Shown piece by piece: positions 1-9,389 of a stretch of DNA of 64,000 bases. The DNA comes from Lentiprolixibacter aurantiacus (GTDB lineage: Bacteria > Bacteroidota > Bacteroidia > Flavobacteriales > Flavobacteriaceae). Positions within the stretch are counted from its first letter, which is position 1, and the number at the start of each line of letters is the position of its first letter. The DNA lies in NCBI RefSeq assembly GCF_026241225.1, contig NZ_JAPFQP010000004.1:186001-250000 (forward strand). The letters run 5' to 3'. The notes beneath the pieces are model-generated. The model ran no database searches. It saw only the letters and a program-made list of their open reading frames with translations, and had not been told where the DNA came from. Made by a program: the position numbers and the translations under genes.

Positions 1-1137
1 CAGGCTCAAATATTTACTGATGCCCATTTCCAGGATCCTGGGTACCGCACAAAGGGTCTCCACATTGTTCACAATGGTAGGCCTATCGTTAAATCCCTTT
101 TCCACAGGAAAGAACTCCCTAGTCCCGGGTTCTCCCCTTTTACCTTCCATGGAATGGATCAGGGCGGTTTCTTCCCCGCATACATAGGCACCGGCACCCA
201 TATGGATATAGACATCAAAATCAAATGGGGTTTTGGCTTTGATCCCTTTACCAAGATAGCCTTGGGACCTGTATTTGCTCAGGAGTTCCTCAAGCCGGTC
301 TCTTAAATACATGTATTCTGCCCGCAGGTATATAGCCCCTTCGCTAGCACCAACTGCATAGGCTGCAAAGATCATCCCCTCAATCATTAACTCGGGATGT
401 TCCTCCATAAGCACCCGATCTTTGAAAGTGCCCGGCTCTCCCTCATCTGCATTGCATATGATGTATTTGATTTCTGAGGGGTTATTGCGGCAGAATTCCC
501 ATTTCAGGCCTGTGGGAAAAAAAGCACCTCCCCGGCCTGTTAATTTGGACTTTTTAACCAGATCTATTATCTCCTCCGGAGAGTAGGTATTCAGGATAGA
601 TAGGGAAGAAAATTGCCGGTAAGGTTTGAAAAATACTGTCCTTTCCTCTGCAGGTGTATAATGAATAATACTCTTGGGGATATCGCAGAGCTCCGAGGGC
701 CTTTTTCCGGATTTTAATTCGGTAACGATCTCAAAAACCCTGTCCCGGGTAAGATTGGTAAAGGGTTTGAAGTTAATTAAACAGGAAGGCTCCTGATCAC
801 TCAGTCCAATACAGGGAGTCCGGTAAAGGCCAAACATATTGTCGGGCGTAACATGGCCCAATTTAATACCAAGCGCCTCTTCAAACGCCCTCTGAATGGC
901 TTTTCTGCCCGACTGGTTGGCAACAATGGAATCGTTGAGATAGATGGTGTATTTGCCGCGATTGGTTGTGGAGAAGAAATGATAAAAAGTAATGACTCCT
1001 TCCAACTCCGTTTTCGACATATTGAATGCCTGCCCAATCTTTCCGATATCGTCCTCGCTGATGTATCTTTTTCTGCGCTGAACATCCCAAAGAATGTCCA
1101 TCAAAGTGCTCCGGTCCGTGCCCTTTTCTGCTCCCAT
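1..1137 (-). CDS. HoxF-like diaphorase subunit (NuoE-NuoF fusion), partial
   Basis: Flavoprotein module that would pass electrons between NAD(H), FMN and Fe-S clusters, as in complex I or NAD-linked hydrogenases. Residues 1-123 are NuoE-like (thioredoxin fold) and the rest is NuoF-like: GRGGAFFPTGLKW at 201-213 and, further on, a GAGAYVCGEETA flavin-site motif. The start at ATG 1137 is chosen because an in-frame TAA lies at 1153-1155 and the NuoE-like domain begins at once. The C-terminal 4Fe-4S region lies beyond the window edge. In the NuoE-like part the first cysteine pair is absent (NDSIVAN at 68-74); only Cys109 and Cys119 lie near the second pair's position, so the [2Fe-2S] cluster is probably lost. 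It lies downstream of hypA on the same strand, 173 nt away, and has its own upstream palindrome. A NuoF of complex I or an NAD-dependent formate dehydrogenase beta subunit are alternatives. Confidence 0.8.
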   Translation of the reverse strand, partial: MGAEKGTDRSTLMDILWDVQRRKRYISEDDIGKIGQAFNMSKTELEGVITFYHFFSTTNRGKYTIYLNDSIVANQSGRKAIQRAFEEALGIKLGHVTPDNMFGLYRTPCIGLSDQEPSCLINFKPFTNLTRDRVFEIVTELKSGKRPSELCDIPKSIIHYTPAEERTVFFKPYRQFSSLSILNTYSPEEIIDLVKKSKLTGRGGAFFPTGLKWEFCRNNPSEIKYIICNADEGEPGTFKDRVLMEEHPELMIEGMIFAAYAVGASEGAIYLRAEYMYLRDRLEELLSKYRSQGYLGKGIKAKTPFDFDVYIHMGAGAYVCGEETALIHSMEGKRGEPGTREFFPVEKGFNDRPTIVNNVETLCAVPRILEMGISKYLSL

Positions 1138-1190
1138 ATTTCCGAAATTTATTTAGATCCGAAAAGTACTGTAGAGGCCCGAAAAGAATA

Positions 1191-1204
1191 ATGACTTCTG
1201 TCAT
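1191..1204 (-). promoter_or_regulatory. Crp/Fnr-type palindrome, site A
   Basis: Perfect inverted repeat ATGAC-TTCT-GTCAT, 54 nt before the HoxF-like start. On the minus strand TACTTTTC (1168-1161) resembles the Bacteroidota -7 element TAnnTTTG (5 of 6 fixed bases). It begins 29.5 nt from the palindrome centre, which would place the centre near -41 as in class II activation. The binding protein is not identified. Confidence 0.6.
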
Positions 1205-1310
1205 AAAACGTAAGATTTTTTGGGCTAAAAGGCAGATTTTAGCACTTTGAAACACAAAGGATTCCGAAGTAAAAGGGTCTAAAAAATCAGGGGAGGATTC
1301 AACGTCAAAT

Positions 1311-1652
1311 TTAAAGGGTCTCCAGGCTTTTTACCCGCAGTTCTTTCCCCTGTAAAATACTTTTGAGGTAACTGCCGCAGGAGGGACAGTTATCGTAGAT
1401 AAATGAGACGGGGTATTCCTCGTTGCAATCTGCACAACGCGCCCTGCCGGGAATTTTTATAATTCGTTTCTCTGCTTTTTCGAGTACCGTCTGCTGCACG
1501 GCAGCTTCCCATACAAAATCCAGTGCGTCAAATTCAATGCCAGCCAGGGTTCCGATCTCCAGATCGATAGCTGAAAAATGCCTAACATTGGCTTTCCTGG
1601 CCTCTTCTTCAGCAATTTTGACAATGCTCATGGCAATGGACATTTCGTGCAT
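1311..1652 (-). CDS. hypA: Hydrogenase nickel incorporation protein HypA
   Basis: Nickel metallochaperone that works with HypB to insert Ni into the hydrogenase large subunit. The start is set at ATG 1652 rather than an in-frame ATG eight codons upstream, because HypA needs the N-terminal Met-His-Glu for nickel binding and the protein reads MHEMSIAMSI from here. The zinc site is CADC followed by CPSC. The length of 113 residues is normal for the family. It diverges from the hydrogenase structural operon across a 199-nt gap that holds palindrome site B. No hypB is next to it in this window. Confidence 0.93.
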   Translation of the reverse strand: MHEMSIAMSIVKIAEEEARKANVRHFSAIDLEIGTLAGIEFDALDFVWEAAVQQTVLEKAEKRIIKIPGRARCADCNEEYPVSFIYDNCPSCGSYLKSILQGKELRVKSLETL

Positions 1653-1738
1653 TACAAAGGAATATTTTGATTGCAACTTTACTTCTTACAGTACTAAAAA
1701 TCAACCTACTTATTTAAAGCAATTTTAAATATTAAAAT

Positions 1739-1752
1739 ATGACTTTTATCAT
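1739..1752 (+). promoter_or_regulatory. Crp/Fnr-type palindrome, site B
   Basis: Inverted repeat ATGAC-TTTT-ATCAT in the divergent hypA/hydrogenase intergenic region, 99 nt before the small-subunit start. GACTTTTA at 1775-1782 sits at the same 29.5-nt distance from the centre as the -7 elements of the other sites, though as a -7 element it is weak (4 of 6). A similarly weak TAAATAAG lies at the mirror position toward hypA, so the site may serve both directions. Confidence 0.55.
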
Positions 1753-1851
1753 AGCCTTCCTGCTAATTGTTTAGGACTTTTAAGGGACCTTTTTTTAATC
1801 TGTTGATTTTCAGATATATAATTTTAAACTCTCCATCTTAGCAAAACATTC

Positions 1852-2985
1852 ATGGGAAAGCTAGTAAAACCCGCCAGGGAAACGTATTACGAAAGTATTA
1901 TCCGACACGGATATAGCCGACGAGACTTCATGAAATTTGCCGCTTTTATTTCTGCCTATATGGGATTAGAACATTCCATGATTGGGCAGGTGGCAAAATC
2001 ACTGGAGACCACCTATCGCCTGCCAGTCATTTGGGAACATTATCAGGAATGTACCTGTTGCAGCGAAAGTTTTATTCGTTCTGACCACCCCATCGTGGCA
2101 GACATCATCCTCGAAAATATTTCACTGGATTACACAGAAACCCTGATGGCTGCCTCGGGCCACCAGGCCGAAGCCGCCAAACACGATACGATGAAAAAGT
2201 ATTATGGCGACTACATCTTATGTGTTGAAGGTTCGGTGCCAATGGGAGCAGACGGTGTATACTGTACCATTGCAGGAAGGACCGCACTGGACCATCTGAA
2301 GGAGGCTGCAGAGGGTGCCAAAGCTATCATTGCCTGGGGTAGTTGTGCCTGCAATGGCTGTGTGCAGGGTGCCAAACCCAATCCTACAGATGCTACGCCC
2401 ATCCATAAGATTATCAAGAATAAACCCATAGTTAAAATGCCGGGCTGCCCGCCTATAGGGGAAGCCATGGCCGCCCTGATTGTCCACTACGTAACCTTTG
2501 GTAGATTGCCGGAACTGGATCGTATGGGCAGGCCTAAAGCATTTTATGGAAAACGGGTTCACGATACCTGTTACCGAAGGCCTTACTTCGATGCCGGTTT
2601 ATTTGCAGAGACCTTTGACGACGAAAATGCCAAGGAAGGCTATTGCCTTTACAAGGTAGGTTGTAAAGGGCCAAGCACTTATAACGCCTGCGGTAGTATG
2701 AAATGGAACAATGGAGTAAGCTTCCCTATTCAGTCGGGTCATGGCTGTATCGGCTGTAGCGAGGCGAATTTCTGGGACAATGGGCCTTTCTATGAGCGCC
2801 AGACCAATATCCCGGGATTCTCCATTGAAGGAACCGCAGACAAGGTAGGAAAAGTGGCTGCCGGAGTAGTAGCTGCAGGTATAACTGCACATGCCATCGC
2901 AGCCAATGTTTCCAAACGCAAAGAACTCAAGGACCGCTACAAAAGGGGAATCGTCAACGAAGAGAAACTGGAAAAAGACAATTAA
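1852..2985 (+). CDS. hyaA: [NiFe] hydrogenase small subunit, O2-tolerant type
   Basis: Electron-transfer subunit of a membrane-bound uptake hydrogenase, carrying three Fe-S clusters from the NiFe site toward cytochrome b. A twin-arginine signal (SRRDFMKF, Arg23/24) sends the folded heterodimer across the membrane. Cysteines 67, 69, 70, 165, 170 and 199 match, at a constant offset of 50, the six ligands (17, 19, 20, 115, 120, 149) of the [4Fe-3S] proximal cluster of O2-tolerant hydrogenases. The ECTCCSES motif replaces the usual CTGC. Cys167 is an extra cysteine in SCACNGC. The distal and medial cluster motifs are present ([19 protein letters not shown]), and a C-terminal hydrophobic helix gives a membrane anchor. 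First gene of the hydrogenase operon; the large subunit follows after 12 nt. Confidence 0.95.
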   Translation: MGKLVKPARETYYESIIRHGYSRRDFMKFAAFISAYMGLEHSMIGQVAKSLETTYRLPVIWEHYQECTCCSESFIRSDHPIVADIILENISLDYTETLMAASGHQAEAAKHDTMKKYYGDYILCVEGSVPMGADGVYCTIAGRTALDHLKEAAEGAKAIIAWGSCACNGCVQGAKPNPTDATPIHKIIKNKPIVKMPGCPPIGEAMAALIVHYVTFGRLPELDRMGRPKAFYGKRVHDTCYRRPYFDAGLFAETFDDENAKEGYCLYKVGCKGPSTYNACGSMKWNNGVSFPIQSGHGCIGCSEANFWDNGPFYERQTNIPGFSIEGTADKVGKVAAGVVAAGITAHAIAANVSKRKELKDRYKRGIVNEEKLEKDN

Positions 2986-2997
2986 AACCAAGACATC

Positions 2998-4725
2998 ATG
3001 GCTAACAGAATAGTAGTTGACCCCGTTACGAGAATAGAAGGTCATTTAAGGATAGAAGCCGAAATTAAAGACGGTAAAATAGTAGACGCTTACAGTTCCA
3101 GCACCATGGTGCGTGGAATTGAAAATATTGTGAAAGGGAGGGATCCCCGGGATGTCTGGGCTTTTGCGCAGCGTACCTGCGGGGTGTGTACCACAGTACA
3201 TGCCATAGCCTCGGTACGTGCCGTGGAAGATGCCCTGGGTATTACCATTCCACCCAACGCGGAAATGGTCCGCAATATCATGGAAGGTGCCCTGTATATG
3301 CACGACCACGCTGTCCACTTTTACCACCTTCACGCCCTGGACTGGGTAGATGTGGTAAGTTGCCTGAGCGCTGATCCCGCGGAGACATCGCGTATTGCCC
3401 AAAGTATTTCCAACTGGCCAAAAAGCTCACCCGGTTATTTCAGCGATGTACAAAACCGACTTAAAAAGTTTGTGAATAGCGGACAACTGGGCATTTTTGC
3501 CAATGGCTATTGGGGACATCCGCAAATGAAACTGCCCGCAGAGATAAACCTACTTGGAGTAGCTCACTATCTCGAAGCACTGGAATGGCAAAAGGAAATA
3601 GTTAAGGTACATACCATTTTCGGAGGAAAAAACCCCCACCCCAATTACCTGGTGGGCGGTATGGCCTGCGCCATCAATGAAGATAGCATGGGAGGCCTCA
3701 ATGCTGAGCGTCTGGCCCATGTTGGCAAACTCTTAAAACAAGGTAGAGACTTTATCAATCAGGTCTATATTCCAGATGTACTGGCAGTAGCTCCTTATTA
3801 TAAGGACTGGGGCTTCATTGGCAAAGGACATGGTAATTATATGTCTTATGGTGATTTCCCAACCAATGGCTATGGGGATCCCAGTAGTTTTAAATTCCCG
3901 CAAGGGGTTATCCTGAATCGTGATCTGTCTAAAGTTTATGATGTGGATCACAGAAATGGAGATATCGAAGAGTTTGTCAATAACTCCTGGTACGACAACT
4001 ATTCCGAAGGAGCAGACACCGGAAGACACCCATGGGACGGAGAAACCAATATTAAATATTCCGGACCAAAACCACCGTTTGAACATCTGGATGTTTCACA
4101 GAAATACAGTTTTGTAAAAACACCGAGATGGCAGGGTAAACCTATGGAGGTGGGCCCATTAGCCCGACTGCTGGTTGCTTATGGACGTGGAAACGAAGCA
4201 GTTCAAAATGCCGTAAACGGAGTTTTGAACAAGTTGGAAGTTCCGGTTGAAGCGCTGTTCTCAACACTGGGCAGGACTGCAGCAAGGGCCCTGGAAACAC
4301 AGCTTGTAGCAGACTGGACAATAGAATTCTATGAGCAATTGCTTACCAATATCAAAAACGGGGACACCCGTATGGCCAATACAGAACTCTGGGAGCCCGA
4401 AAAATGGCCCGCTGAAGCCAAGGGAATTGGCTTTACGGAAGCACCTCGTGGAAGCCTGGCCCACTGGATCAAAATCAAGGACGGGAAAACCGAGAATTAC
4501 CAGCAGGTAGTGCCTACTACATGGAACGCCTCACCCAGGGATCCAAACGGGCAAATGTCTGCCTATGAGGCCTGTCTGATAGACACTCCGGTGGAAGATC
4601 CTGAACTACCGCTCGAAATCATCAGGACGGTTCACTCCTTTGATCCTTGCCTGGCTTGTGCTGTGCACTTGTACGACGAGCATGGAAAGCACGTTTCCAG
4701 AGTAACTAACATCAATAGTTGTTAA
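2998..4725 (+). CDS. hyaB: [NiFe] hydrogenase large subunit
   Basis: Catalytic subunit holding the NiFe(CN)2CO centre; it oxidises H2 to protons and electrons. The L1 motif RTCGVC gives Cys61 and Cys64. The L2 motif DPCLACAVH gives Cys551 and Cys554. The 18 residues after His557 form the peptide removed by the maturation protease once nickel is loaded. The length of 575 residues is normal for group 1 enzymes. It has no signal of its own and is exported with the Tat-bearing small subunit. It lies between the small and cytochrome b subunits with gaps of about 10 nt. Confidence 0.95.
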   Translation: MANRIVVDPVTRIEGHLRIEAEIKDGKIVDAYSSSTMVRGIENIVKGRDPRDVWAFAQRTCGVCTTVHAIASVRAVEDALGITIPPNAEMVRNIMEGALYMHDHAVHFYHLHALDWVDVVSCLSADPAETSRIAQSISNWPKSSPGYFSDVQNRLKKFVNSGQLGIFANGYWGHPQMKLPAEINLLGVAHYLEALEWQKEIVKVHTIFGGKNPHPNYLVGGMACAINEDSMGGLNAERLAHVGKLLKQGRDFINQVYIPDVLAVAPYYKDWGFIGKGHGNYMSYGDFPTNGYGDPSSFKFPQGVILNRDLSKVYDVDHRNGDIEEFVNNSWYDNYSEGADTGRHPWDGETNIKYSGPKPPFEHLDVSQKYSFVKTPRWQGKPMEVGPLARLLVAYGRGNEAVQNAVNGVLNKLEVPVEALFSTLGRTAARALETQLVADWTIEFYEQLLTNIKNGDTRMANTELWEPEKWPAEAKGIGFTEAPRGSLAHWIKIKDGKTENYQQVVPTTWNASPRDPNGQMSAYEACLIDTPVEDPELPLEIIRTVHSFDPCLACAVHLYDEHGKHVSRVTNINSC

Positions 4726-4735
4726 AAACACTGTT

Positions 4736-5443
4736 ATGGACAAAGCTGTTAAAACCTATGAATTTAAGAGAGTTCTGGTCTGGGAATTACCAGTGCGTTT
4801 TTGCCACTGGATAAATGCCTTGTCAATATTCGTCCTGGCAGTAACAGGGTTCATTATTGCAGACCCACCGGCCATTATGTCTCAGGCAGAAGCCAGTGAC
4901 ATCTACTGGTTTGGAACCGTAAGGGCCATACATTTCATCACCGCTTATATCTTCCTGATCAGTACGGTTATACGGATTTACTGGGGTTTTATGGGGAATT
5001 ACTACGCCAGCTGGCGCAGGTTCCTGCCCCTGGATAAAAGAGCCTGGGAGAACATCAAGCATGTCCTGAAAGTGGATGTGCTGTTGCGGAACGAGGAAAA
5101 AGAGGTGTTAAAGAATATAAGCGTAGGACACAACTATGTAGCTTCGTTATCTTACCTTGCCCTGTTTGTTCTGGTTGTGATACAGATATTTACAGGCTTC
5201 GGGCTGTATGCGCCAACCTCAGGCTGGTGGCTACCCCAGCTATTTGCATGGGTGCCGGACTTCCTTGGAGGCGATTTTGCTACCCGGCAGATTCATCACG
5301 CAGCTACCTGGCTGTTCATCCTGTTTACCCTGATCCATGTCTATCTGGTTTTCTATCACGACTGGCTGGAAGGACGGGGCGAAACTTCAGCCATGATCAG
5401 CGGATACAAGTTTGTACGCAAAGAACGGTTTAAAAAGAAATGA
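4736..5443 (+). CDS. hyaC: Ni/Fe-hydrogenase cytochrome b subunit
   Basis: Membrane di-heme cytochrome b that anchors the hydrogenase and passes its electrons to the quinone pool. There are four hydrophobic helices with histidines typical of the HyaC/HupC family: FCHWINALS in helix 1, RAIHFITAY in helix 2, and HHAATW plus LIHVYLVFYHDW in helix 4. The length of 235 residues fits. It starts 10 nt after the large subunit, and its stop overlaps the protease start by 4 nt (ATGA). Confidence 0.92.
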   Translation: MDKAVKTYEFKRVLVWELPVRFCHWINALSIFVLAVTGFIIADPPAIMSQAEASDIYWFGTVRAIHFITAYIFLISTVIRIYWGFMGNYYASWRRFLPLDKRAWENIKHVLKVDVLLRNEEKEVLKNISVGHNYVASLSYLALFVLVVIQIFTGFGLYAPTSGWWLPQLFAWVPDFLGGDFATRQIHHAATWLFILFTLIHVYLVFYHDWLEGRGETSAMISGYKFVRKERFKKK

Positions 5444-5973
5444 GCAGATATAAAGACACTAATCCCTCCCCCATTGCTATAAGCAGTGATTCGTTTTTCT
5501 TCGAGAAGGACAAATCAGATAGCATCCTGGTAATGGGGGTGGGTAATTACCTGATGGGTGATGAAGGCATAGGGGTGCACATCATCCAGGAAATGGCCAA
5601 ACTGGACCTTCCGGAAAATGTGGATATACTAGACGGAGGCACCGGAGGCTTTACCCTGCTGGGATGTTTTGAATCCTACCCAACCATCATCTTTGTGGAT
5701 GCTACCATGGACGGTAAACCGCCGGGCTCCTTAAGTCTAATTAAGCCACGCTTTGCATCCGATTTCCCCTCTGCCCTAAGTGTACACGATGTGGGCTTGA
5801 AAGATATGGTAGAGGCTGTATATCTTATGGACCAGATACCGGATATTCACCTGCTAACCATCTCTATTGAAGAAATGAAGCCCATGACTTTGGAACTTTC
5901 TGAGGAGGTCAGGGCTTCAATACCAAAGGCCATCCAGAAAATTGTGCAGCTCACAAAAGAATTACATTCCTGA
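5440..5973 (+). CDS. hyaD: Hydrogenase maturation endopeptidase (HyaD/HupD family)
   Basis: Nickel-dependent peptidase that trims the large-subunit C-terminus after His557. The core motif VMGVGNYLMGDEGIGV places Glu42, with Asp87 (FVDATM) and His116 (SVHDVG) spaced like the nickel ligands Glu16/Asp62/His93 of HybD. An N-terminal extension of about 28 residues precedes the usual family start; no internal ATG fits better, and translational coupling to the cytochrome b gene (ATGA) supports this start. hypF follows after 36 nt. Confidence 0.92.
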   Translation: MSRYKDTNPSPIAISSDSFFFEKDKSDSILVMGVGNYLMGDEGIGVHIIQEMAKLDLPENVDILDGGTGGFTLLGCFESYPTIIFVDATMDGKPPGSLSLIKPRFASDFPSALSVHDVGLKDMVEAVYLMDQIPDIHLLTISIEEMKPMTLELSEEVRASIPKAIQKIVQLTKELHS

Positions 5974-6009
5974 TTTTCTTATTTTGGCTTAGGTCCCAGT
6001 CGATATAAG

Positions 6010-8286
6010 ATGATCAAATCCTTCAAAGTAATAATCACAGGACAGGTACAGGGAGTTGGTTTCCGACCCTATGTTTACGTACTGGCCAAACAGCTGGACC
6101 TTACCGGTACCGTATCCAACAACGAAGAAGGGGTTATCATCTACCTTACCGGTAAAGAGGAGAATATCCGGTCTTTTGTTTCACAGCTGATTGAAAATCC
6201 ACCCAAGGTATCCCGGATAAACACGCATACTGCACGGGAAATTGTTCTGAAGGATTATGAAGATTTCAGCATAATTCCTTCCAAAAAAGGAAGCAAGCTC
6301 AATCTTCAACTAACACCAGACTTTGCCATCTGCCCGGATTGTGCTGGTGAGATCCTGGACGCTTCAAACCGTCGTTATAACTACCCCTTTACAACCTGCG
6401 TTAACTGTGGCCCACGCTGGGCCATTACCAATACCTTCCCCTTTGAACGGAACCATACCAGTATAGTAGAATTCACCATGTGCCCGGAATGTGAAAGGGA
6501 ATATACCGACCCACTAGACAGGCGTTTCCACTCCCAGACCAATTCCTGTTCCAAATGCGGCATAGGCATGGAACTTACGGATAGCCAGGGTGAAATTCTG
6601 CAATACCTGGAAACGGAACTTTTTGAGAAAATCGGGGAGCTATTGAAGAGTGGGGCCATCATCGCGCTGAAAAACACCAGCGGTTATCTATTGTGCTGCG
6701 ATGCGACCAACCCGGAAACGGTGCAACGATTACGGGATAAAAAGAACAGGCCCAATAAACCTTTTGCCATTCTTTATCCAAGTTTTGACTTGTTGGAGAG
6801 AGAACTAAGGCTTACCAATAAACACAGGGAAGCCCTGTCTTCCGCTGAAAGGCCCATCGTGATTATTCAAAAAGAAGCATATAAGGGAAGTCTGGCTCTA
6901 AAAGAACTGGCGCCTGGATTGAACCAATTGGGGATCATGATGCCCTATACCGGTATTTTACAGCTCCTGGCGGAGCATATTAGCATGCCGATTGTGGCTA
7001 CCAGCGGTAATTTTCACGGATCGCCTATAATTAGCGATAATGAAGATTGTTTCCAAACACTGCAGTCTGTGGCCGATTATTTTGTGCATCACAATATGCC
7101 GGTAAGCAACCCACAGGATGATTCCTTAGTGAAGTTCAGCAGCAAATTCCATCATGAAGTAATCTTCAGGCGCTCCCGGGGCTATGCCCCAAACTATTTT
7201 GGAAAAGTGCATTCCGGAAAGGAAAAAATCCTGGCCATGGGCGGACATTTAAAGAGCACTATTGGCTTTATTCCCAATGACTATATCTACCTCAGCCAGT
7301 ATTTGGGCAACCTGGATAATTACGATGTATACACCCGTTTTACTCAAACGGCCAACCGGTTTATGGAGATTTTTGAACAAAAACCAGACACCATCCTGGT
7401 AGATTCCCACCCGGAATACCAGAGTACGCAATTTGGCAAGGAATTAAGCAAGGAGCTAAGCACGAACCTCTTTCATGTACAGCACCATAAGGCGCACTTT
7501 GCTTCGGTCCTGGGAGAGCACGACCTTTTTGAAAGGGACGGTCCTGTAATGGGGGTTATCTGGGACGGCACCGGATATGGGGACGACGGAAATATCTGGG
7601 GTGGAGAATTTTTTAGTTACCAGGATGGTCAGATAGACCGCATAGGGCATTTGCAGTACTTTGACTGGCTTGCAGGCGATAAAATGGCCAGGGAACCCAG
7701 GCTTTCCCTCTTATCCTTATCCGACAACCATATGGAGGATACTCTGTCCCGGAAATTCACGAGTCAGGAAATAAACATTTATAAGTCCATCAGGGAAAGG
7801 AACAAACTCAAAACCTCATCCGTAGGCCGACTGTTCGATGCCGTTGCTTCCCTTCTTGGAATTTGCGATTACAATACCTATGAGGGGGAAGCGGCCATCC
7901 TGTTGGAAAATAATATTAAGGAATATGATTTGAGTGCTTGTAAATCCTATGCTTCCCTGCCTGATACTGGTAATATACCAACACAATTACTTTTGAAAAA
8001 CCTTTATAACGATTATGCGAATGGGACTTCCAGGGAAAACATTATTGCCAGTTTCCTGTATACGCTGGCACATCTTGTTTTTGAAATGGCCGACAAACAT
8101 AAGATAAGCGATCTGGCCTTCAGCGGCGGGGTTTTCCAGAATACAACATTGATTGATATGCTTATAGAATTGGCCGGGACCAATTATAAACTTTATTTTA
8201 ATCGTAACTTGAGTCCGAATGACGAAAATGTTTCCTTCGGGCAAATAAACTACCATATATATTGTAGCGGAAACAAAAAGCAATGA
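6010..8286 (+). CDS. hypF: Carbamoyltransferase HypF
   Basis: Makes thiocarboxamide on HypE from carbamoyl phosphate, the source of the cyanide ligands of the NiFe site. Domains in order: acylphosphatase ([11 protein letters not shown] near residue 11), two zinc-finger blocks (CPDC...CVNC and CPEC...CSKC), a YrdC-like ATP-binding domain ([11 protein letters not shown]) and a Kae1-like domain ([27 protein letters not shown]). The length of 758 residues is full. It overlaps the hypD start by 4 nt. Confidence 0.95.
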   Translation: MIKSFKVIITGQVQGVGFRPYVYVLAKQLDLTGTVSNNEEGVIIYLTGKEENIRSFVSQLIENPPKVSRINTHTAREIVLKDYEDFSIIPSKKGSKLNLQLTPDFAICPDCAGEILDASNRRYNYPFTTCVNCGPRWAITNTFPFERNHTSIVEFTMCPECEREYTDPLDRRFHSQTNSCSKCGIGMELTDSQGEILQYLETELFEKIGELLKSGAIIALKNTSGYLLCCDATNPETVQRLRDKKNRPNKPFAILYPSFDLLERELRLTNKHREALSSAERPIVIIQKEAYKGSLALKELAPGLNQLGIMMPYTGILQLLAEHISMPIVATSGNFHGSPIISDNEDCFQTLQSVADYFVHHNMPVSNPQDDSLVKFSSKFHHEVIFRRSRGYAPNYFGKVHSGKEKILAMGGHLKSTIGFIPNDYIYLSQYLGNLDNYDVYTRFTQTANRFMEIFEQKPDTILVDSHPEYQSTQFGKELSKELSTNLFHVQHHKAHFASVLGEHDLFERDGPVMGVIWDGTGYGDDGNIWGGEFFSYQDGQIDRIGHLQYFDWLAGDKMAREPRLSLLSLSDNHMEDTLSRKFTSQEINIYKSIRERNKLKTSSVGRLFDAVASLLGICDYNTYEGEAAILLENNIKEYDLSACKSYASLPDTGNIPTQLLLKNLYNDYANGTSRENIIASFLYTLAHLVFEMADKHKISDLAFSGGVFQNTTLIDMLIELAGTNYKLYFNRNLSPNDENVSFGQINYHIYCSGNKKQ

Positions 8287-9374
8287 AGTATTTAAATGAA
8301 TACCGGGATCTTGAGGCGACCAAGGGTTACCTGAAGCTTATAGAAAATACTGTTACCAGGCCCTGGAATATCATGGAAATATGCGGGGGCCAAACCCATG
8401 GTTTGGTGAAAAACGGAATTCTGGATCTGCTTCCGGAACATGTTCAGATGATCCACGGCCCGGGCTGCCCGGTTTGTGTTACCCCGATGAACCTGATAGA
8501 CAAAGCTGTTGAATTGCTGGAGAACGGCATCATTGTATGTTCATTCGGGGATATGGTTCGTGTTCCCGGAAGTAAGAAAAGCCTATTGCAGGCCAAGGCC
8601 CTTGGCGGGGACCTGCGCATTTTATATTCGCCCCTGGAGGCGGTACAAATTGCCCGCCAGAACCCGGACAAGGAAGTGGTGTTTTTTGCGGTAGGTTTTG
8701 AGACCACGGCACCGGCCAATGCACTTTCTGTGCTCCATGCCAAAAAGGAAGGACTTACCAATTACTCAATACTGGTATCCCATGTATTGGTGCCCCCGGC
8801 CATGGAAGGCATTTTAGACGACGAACTTTGCAATATTCAGGCCTTCCTGGGAGCGGGACATGTCTGTGCCATCATGGGCCTGGATGAATATTACCCCCTG
8901 GCTGAGAAATACAAAATACCCATTGTGATCACGGGCTTTGAACCGCTGGACCTGGTACAGGGCATCTATATGGCGGTTAAGCAGTTGGAGAAAGGCACAC
9001 ATATTGTAGAAAACCAGTATGCCCGGGTAGTGCGCGAAGAAGGGAATATAGCTGCTAAAAAAGTGATTCAGGACGTTTTTGAAGTCGGCGACCGGGAATG
9101 GCGGGGTATTGGCAACATCCCGAACAGCGGCTACGTTTTAAAAGAAGCGTACCGTGCCTTTGATGCTGAATCCAAATTTGGGGTGGGGTCCATACAGGCA
9201 CCCGAACACCCGGATTGTATTGCGGGTGAAATTTTACGGGGCATAAAAAAACCACATCAGTGCAGTCAGTTTGGGAAGGCCTGTAACCCGGCCAACCCGC
9301 TTGGGGCTCCCATGGTATCTTCCGAAGGGGCCTGCGCCGCCTATTATCATTTTGCCAGTGACCTAATTTCTTAA
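8283..9374 (+). CDS. hypD: Hydrogenase formation protein HypD
   Basis: Fe-S scaffold that, with HypC, assembles Fe(CN)2CO. The signature motifs are all present: MEICGGQTH near residue 36, [27 protein letters not shown] and a C-terminal [13 protein letters not shown] with cysteines for the 4Fe-4S cluster. The length of 363 residues is typical. It normally works with HypC, whose small gene often sits just upstream; here hypF abuts directly with a 4-nt overlap and no hypC is present. hypE follows after 15 nt. Confidence 0.95.
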   Translation: MKYLNEYRDLEATKGYLKLIENTVTRPWNIMEICGGQTHGLVKNGILDLLPEHVQMIHGPGCPVCVTPMNLIDKAVELLENGIIVCSFGDMVRVPGSKKSLLQAKALGGDLRILYSPLEAVQIARQNPDKEVVFFAVGFETTAPANALSVLHAKKEGLTNYSILVSHVLVPPAMEGILDDELCNIQAFLGAGHVCAIMGLDEYYPLAEKYKIPIVITGFEPLDLVQGIYMAVKQLEKGTHIVENQYARVVREEGNIAAKKVIQDVFEVGDREWRGIGNIPNSGYVLKEAYRAFDAESKFGVGSIQAPEHPDCIAGEILRGIKKPHQCSQFGKACNPANPLGAPMVSSEGACAAYYHFASDLIS

Positions 9375-9389
9375 CTTTAATAAAAGCAT

